From Bacillota bacterium (GTDB lineage Bacteria > Bacillota_A > Clostridia > Lachnospirales > Lachnospiraceae), in contig JAEZSL010000430.1 of the NCBI GenBank assembly GCA_023443925.1, forward strand, positions 1 through 8,685: 8,685 nucleotides of DNA. Reading direction: 5' to 3'. Made by a program: the position numbers and the translations under genes. Below are positions 7,173 through 8,685 of the stretch, piece by piece (positions within the stretch are counted from its first letter, which is position 1; each line of letters starts with the position of its first letter). The notes below the pieces were generated by a model, which saw only the letters and a list, made by a program, of their open reading frames with translations, did no database searches and was not told where the DNA came from.

Positions 7173-8030
7173 ATGAATTATTCCATTTTTAAAGACACAA
7201 TTGCGGATATGAACTGGAAAGAAATTGAAGCTAAGGGCAAGGAAAAAATACCGGTCTTGTTTCCGCTGGGTGTTATAGAGGAGCATGGTCCCCATCTGCC
7301 CCTGGGAACGGATATCTATTTTAGTTATGCCGTAAGCAGGAAAATAAAAGAAGCATTGAACAATCTAAAAACAGCCTCCTTGATTGCACCTCCGTTTTAT
7401 TGGGGAATTAATCATTGTACCGGTGCATTCCCCGGAACCTTTTCAGTGAAACCCGAAACCATGAAAAGCATTTTGATTGATATATTTGAAAATCTGCACC
7501 GCTTTGGTTTTAACCAGGTGTACTGTGTAAATTATCATGGGGATGCCAGGCATGTGGCAACCATATTGGAAGCCATTAAGGCAGCAAATGAAAAGTACCA
7601 TATGAGTAACCGGTTGTTAATGGAAACTTATGAGCCACAGTTTTATGGTCTGTCCGGCGAGGAAGATTATATTTTAGTCAATTATGCAGAAATTCCTGCC
7701 GAATTATTTGGAGGTGAAGATGAAAGTGAAAAAGGCCTGATGGATATCCACGCAGGTGCTTTTGAAACGGCAGTGATGAACTATTTTTATCCGGAGGCGG
7801 TCCAGACAGAGCTGGCTTTAAAGTTAAAATCCAGTTCTTTATCAGATCAGGAGTTAAGCAACTGGCTGTCCGGCGGAGAGATTGTAAGAGATACGGTACC
7901 GTTAGGATATGCGGGCAATCCGGCCGGATACGAAAAACTGTCCGCAGGTATTGAGACGGTTTTTAATATATTGTCCGAATACTATGCAAAAAGAATTTTG
8001 GAATTACAAGAAGTCGGCGATAAAAAGTAA
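7173..8030 (+). CDS. creatininase-family metal-dependent amidohydrolase
   Basis: A 285-residue soluble protein of the creatinine amidohydrolase family, two-metal hydrolases that cleave amide or related C-N bonds; members include creatininase, ArfB, MftE and inositol-related hydrolases. Motifs in order: P-L-G-V-I-E36-E-H38-G-P-H-L-P-L-G-T-D47, where E36, H38 and D47 correspond to creatininase metal ligands E34, H36 and D45; WGINHCTGAFPGTF (77-90); VNYH122GDARH; and D-I-H193-A-G-A-F-E198-T. The third motif reads HGD where many relatives have HGG, or HYE in creatininase, so D124 may replace the usual bridging Glu. The start ATG 7173 has AGGAG at 7160-7164 with 8-nt spacing. It appears to be a single-gene unit behind its own promoter; no clear terminator follows. 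The substrate cannot be inferred, and true creatininase activity is not implied. Confidence 0.85.
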   Translation: MNYSIFKDTIADMNWKEIEAKGKEKIPVLFPLGVIEEHGPHLPLGTDIYFSYAVSRKIKEALNNLKTASLIAPPFYWGINHCTGAFPGTFSVKPETMKSILIDIFENLHRFGFNQVYCVNYHGDARHVATILEAIKAANEKYHMSNRLLMETYEPQFYGLSGEEDYILVNYAEIPAELFGGEDESEKGLMDIHAGAFETAVMNYFYPEAVQTELALKLKSSSLSDQELSNWLSGGEIVRDTVPLGYAGNPAGYEKLSAGIETVFNILSEYYAKRILELQEVGDKK

Positions 8031-8087
8031 AGCAGAAAACCACAGAGCAAAAAACATAAAGCAACTCAAGTAGGTCTTGTTAAGGTT

Positions 8088-8115
8088 TTGCAATATTCTA
8101 TATATATGTTATAAT
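8088..8115 (+). promoter_or_regulatory. extended -10 promoter upstream of the lipoprotein leader
   Basis: TTGCAA (8088-8093), a 16-nt spacer and a perfect TATAAT (8110-8115) preceded by TG one base upstream (8107-8108), the extended -10 form. Transcription would start near 8122, leaving a leader of about 315-330 nt before the lipoprotein start. A perfect TTGACA at 8139-8144 just downstream lacks a good -10 at the right distance. Confidence 0.65.
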
Positions 8116-8166
8116 GGGATATATTAGTTGTTAAGGAATTGACAATGTAGTTATTGAGAGGAATAG

Positions 8167-8208
8167 GTGTGAAGAAAAAAGAAAAATATCTTCACACTGT
8201 ATGTGTGA
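8167..8208 (+). promoter_or_regulatory. two mutually exclusive hairpins in the lipoprotein leader
   Basis: GTGTGAAGA (8167-8175) pairs perfectly with TCTTCACAC (8189-8197) around an A-rich 13-nt loop. The same 3' arm, as TCACAC (8192-8197), can instead pair with GTGTGA (8203-8208) around TGTAT. Only one can form at a time. A third stem, TGACGCC with GGTGTCA (one G-U, about 8206-8225), follows and competes with the second. The first hairpin covers the GTG of the 34-codon ORF. This is an attenuator-like arrangement, but no known RNA family is recognised and no T-tract follows. Confidence 0.4.
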
Positions 8209-8273
8209 CGCCTTTAAGCGGTGTCATACCAGGAAGGTTGAAAGAAAATATAATAATAGAAAGGATGCCATAA
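8169..8273 (+). CDS. possible 34-codon leader ORF
   Basis: GTG at 8169 is preceded by AGAGG (8157-8161) with 7-nt spacing and opens 34 codons to TAA 8271-8273. The predicted peptide begins with four basic residues among its first six (KKKEK), has a short hydrophobic middle (YLHTVCVTPL) and ends in RMP. It has no recognised domain and is too short and polar for a membrane helix. It lies in the leader between the promoter and the lipoprotein gene, and its start sits in the first of two alternative hairpins, so a regulatory upstream ORF is conceivable. The SD and the open frame are the only support; chance is a serious alternative. Confidence 0.3.
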   Translation: MKKKEKYLHTVCVTPLSGVIPGRLKENIIIERMP

Positions 8274-8303
8274 GAGGATTCTTTCAACTTTTATTTTATG
8301 GCA
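8234..8303 (+). promoter_or_regulatory. two interleaved long-range helices (pseudoknot order) in the lipoprotein leader
   Basis: Helix A: GTTGAAAGAA (8237-8246) is perfectly complementary to TTCTTTCAAC (8279-8288), extendable to 13 bp through 8234-8236 and 8289-8291 with one G-U. Helix B: TGCCATAA (8266-8273) is perfectly complementary to TTATGGCA (8296-8303), extendable by GA/TT with one G-U. The strand order is A-B-A'-B', so the helices either form a pseudoknot or are alternatives. The stop codon of the 34-codon ORF lies within B's 5' arm, so a terminating ribosome would block helix B. Confidence 0.45.
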
Positions 8304-8349
8304 GGGCAGTATCGTAAGCGGGCTTGCGATTGCAATGGGTATAAAAATG

Positions 8350-8469
8350 AAACAGAAGATAACGGAGCAAAAGATAATAGAAAAAAAGATAGTGGAACAC
8401 GAGATAATGGAACATAGGATATTGGAGCAAAAGAGTATGAGGTACACGAGAATGAAACAAAAAGTAATA
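8350..8469 (+). repeat. degenerate 15-bp tandem repeat array running through the lipoprotein start
   Basis: Six contiguous units from 8350 to 8439 fit the consensus GAACAAAAGATAATG with 12-13 of 15 matches each. A seventh (8440-8454) matches 8 of 15, and an eighth (8455-8469, codons 2-6 of the lipoprotein) matches 11 of 15. The array is in frame with the lipoprotein gene; translated, units read as E-[QKH]-x-I-hydrophobic (EQKII, EKKIV, EHEIM, EHRIL). The KQKIT of the first unit mirrors the KQKVI of the lipoprotein N-terminus, suggesting the array arose by duplication of the gene's own 5' end. Confidence 0.7.
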
Positions 8470-8685
8470 ATCACAGCCCTGCTTTTACTGATTTCTTCCG
8501 CTTTTACAGCTTGTGAGAAAGATTCGGCGGTTAGTAAAAATGATACCGCTGCACAGGTAGAAACAGGAGATACCTCAGAAACAGAGGATACGCAGACCGA
8601 CACAGGTGTGACAGAGGAGACGGCCGAGCCGGAACAGAATACCGCTGATGCAGCTGCTGGAAACGGTAATTCAACAAGTGATGCT
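8452..8685 (+). CDS. surface lipoprotein of unknown function, 5' part only (runs off the window)
   Basis: The visible 78 residues begin with a clear lipoprotein signal peptide: MKQK, a Leu/Ile-rich core (IITALLLLISS) and A-F-T-A-C with Cys21 as the lipidated residue. After it comes an acidic, Thr/Glu/Asp/Ala-rich low-complexity stretch (about 22-78), the usual flexible tether of Gram-positive surface lipoproteins. The functional domain lies beyond the window, so no role can be assigned. Start choice: ATG 8452 has TGAGG (8438-8442) with 9-nt spacing and gives a compact signal peptide. ATG 8437 in the same frame has TTGGAG (8422-8427), also 9 nt away, and adds five residues. The frame is open upstream to 8260, and ATGs at 8335, 8347 and 8407 are also in frame, but they would put 15-39 residues before the signal sequence. 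Expression probably starts from the promoter at 8088-8115. Confidence 0.75.
   Translation, partial: MKQKVIITALLLLISSAFTACEKDSAVSKNDTAAQVETGDTSETEDTQTDTGVTEETAEPEQNTADAAAGNGNSTSDA

Noticed and set aside
8139..8167. Perfect TTGACA at 8139-8144 as a second promoter
   Set aside because: No acceptable -10 hexamer lies 15-18 nt downstream.
8298..8417. 39-codon + strand frame across the repeat array in a different frame
   Set aside because: The nearest SD-like sequence is about 20 nt from the ATG, too far, and the polar peptide is explained by the repeat units.
8214..8603. 129-codon minus-strand frame with a hydrophobic middle
   Set aside because: It lies antisense to the lipoprotein signal peptide, acidic tether and 15-bp repeats; its Ile/Phe/Cys-rich stretch is the complement of the purine-rich repeats.

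Overview
The window looks like a chromosomal segment of an anaerobic Firmicute, most plausibly a Clostridia/Lachnospiraceae plant-glycan degrader. The grounds are strong AGGAGG-type ribosome binding sites before almost every gene, an AT-rich composition, a lipoprotein-anchored sugar-binding protein, a carbohydrate ABC transporter with no ATPase gene of its own, and a GH127 enzyme. No species can be named from the sequence alone. I recognise no IS element, CRISPR array, tRNA or rRNA.

Layout: (1) 1-123, a leader with an 18-bp palindrome and a possible 24-codon ORF overlapping the next start. (2) 120-3545, a lipoprotein sugar-binding protein, a strong 14-bp hairpin, then two overlapping MalF/MalG-type permease genes. 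(3) 3546-3864, a 319-nt gap with short direct repeats. (4) 3865-6880, a cytoplasmic GH127 beta-L-arabinofuranosidase followed after 4 nt by a polytopic membrane acyltransferase-like protein, closed by a rho-independent terminator at 6953-6994. (5) 7104-8030, a creatininase-family metal-dependent amidohydrolase with its own promoter. (6) 8088-8685, a promoter, a roughly 315-330 nt leader rich in dyads and carrying a 34-codon ORF and a 15-bp tandem repeat array, then the 5' part of a lipoprotein gene cut by the window end.

How the genes fit together: all genes read on the + strand. The transporter and the GH127 enzyme form a coherent import-and-hydrolyse unit. The lipoprotein captures an oligosaccharide, the permease pair moves it in using an ATPase encoded elsewhere, and the enzyme, which has no signal peptide, removes terminal beta-L-arabinofuranose in the cytoplasm. 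Such residues occur in extensin and other hydroxyproline-rich plant glycoproteins, but the transported substrate is inferred. The roles of the acyltransferase and the creatininase homologue here are unknown.

The part least explained by known features is 8122-8469. It holds two mutually exclusive hairpins over a short ORF, two long-range helices in pseudoknot order, and a degenerate 15-bp tandem repeat that runs in frame through the lipoprotein start and resembles reiterated initiation modules.
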